A stretch of 64,000 nt of DNA, taken from Fusibacter paucivorans. Lineage in GTDB: Bacteria > Bacillota > Clostridia > Peptostreptococcales > Acidaminobacteraceae. The notes under the pieces are model-generated. The model was not told where the DNA came from, did no database searches, and worked only from the letters and a program-made list of their open reading frames with translations. The position numbers were made by a program, and so were the translations under genes. Where the stretch lies: NCBI RefSeq assembly GCF_018390735.1, contig NZ_JAHBCL010000015.1, positions 47,684-111,683 of the forward strand, read 5' to 3'. Below, piece by piece: positions 63,889-64,000 of the stretch. Every line of letters begins with the position of its first letter. Positions within the stretch are counted from its first letter, which is position 1.

Positions 63889-63990
63889 GGGCTGTCGGGA
63901 AATAGTGAATTTTGACAGCCGATATCTCCGAAACAATAAACTGCTAGAAATCGGGATTCCGAAGATCCTGAATCTAGCAGTTTTATTTTT
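63889..63990 (+). other. Two nested inverted repeats near the right edge, terminator plus possible element end
   Basis: GGCTGTC (63890-63896) pairs with GACAGCC (63914-63920), and CTGCTAGA (63941-63948) pairs with TCTAGCAG (63973-63980), followed by TTTTATTTTT. The second is a good terminator for the GNAT gene. The first has the look of terminal repeats of some insertion sequences, but no transposase is in the window, so the assignment is weak. Confidence 0.4.
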
Positions 63991-64000
63991 GCATTAATCG

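Overview
The window is one chromosomal stretch of an anaerobic Gram-positive bacterium, most likely a member of Clostridia (Bacillota). The evidence is an [FeFe] hydrogenase, an oxygen-sensitive anaerobic ribonucleotide reductase with its radical-SAM activase, a clostridial-type tetrahydrofolate (THF) one-carbon set (Fhs, FchA, FolD), the Bacillota order acpS-nnr-alr-endoA, AddAB in place of RecBCD, ECF-type vitamin transporters (FolT, BioY), strong GGAGG ribosome binding sites, and CsaB-type cell-wall pyruvylation. Genus cannot be assigned from the sequence alone. No rRNA, tRNA, CRISPR array, prophage or intact insertion sequence was seen.

Layout. 1-2629: FtsEX division ABC pair with a truncated M23 hydrolase gene at the left edge. 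2863-3438: first 5-formyl-THF cyclo-ligase. 3570-16721 (minus): a metabolic island. It holds a Rex-like operator followed by a hydrogenase and a NuoF-tail/GltD fusion flavoprotein; folC and folT behind a clear THF riboswitch; and a long gene train SDR - MFS transporter - MDR dehydrogenase - fhs - fchA - folD - focA. 17318-21111: a LuxR-type regulator, a second MDR dehydrogenase, a glyoxalase-fold (VOC) protein and a divergent PanB-like protein. A second 5-formyl-THF cyclo-ligase (21477-22052) closes this region, so two paralogous genes in the same orientation bracket it.

22237-31786: a soluble chemoreceptor-like protein, a LonB-like protease, an S1-domain protein, and a cell-envelope set (TagA/WecG, CsaB, DUF5693 membrane protein, small exported protein). 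31885-35942: endoA toxin, alr, nnr and acpS; the antitoxin gene normally found between alr and endoA is reduced to a C-terminal remnant. 36019-38919: NrdD/NrdG. 39084-43701: HD hydrolase, bioY-bioB behind a promoter with BirA-like half-sites, and pseudouridine catabolism (psuK-psuG). 44115-47291: DUF4342 protein and a two-component system whose kinase has a long basic N-terminal extension. 47525-61655: NRAMP transporter, HutD-like, DinB-like, a HAD phosphatase with an extra N-terminal domain, an NapH-like membrane Fe-S protein with an exported partner, CobO, CysQ-like phosphatase and AddA/AddB. 61786-63835: TraX-like, TIGR01906-type and GNAT proteins.

How it may work together: fhs, fchA, folD and focA interconvert methylene-THF and formate and move formate across the membrane. 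The hydrogenase pair could dispose of the reduced cofactors as H2. Because an SDR, an MFS carrier and a dehydrogenase sit directly upstream in the same gene train, the best hypothesis is a catabolic route that feeds a one-carbon unit from an imported compound into THF, with LuxR-type control. The substrate is unknown. The PanB-like protein, the obvious candidate for the C1-transfer step, lacks the canonical PanB metal ligands, so its reaction is probably not the textbook one. This is the least explained and most interesting part of the window.
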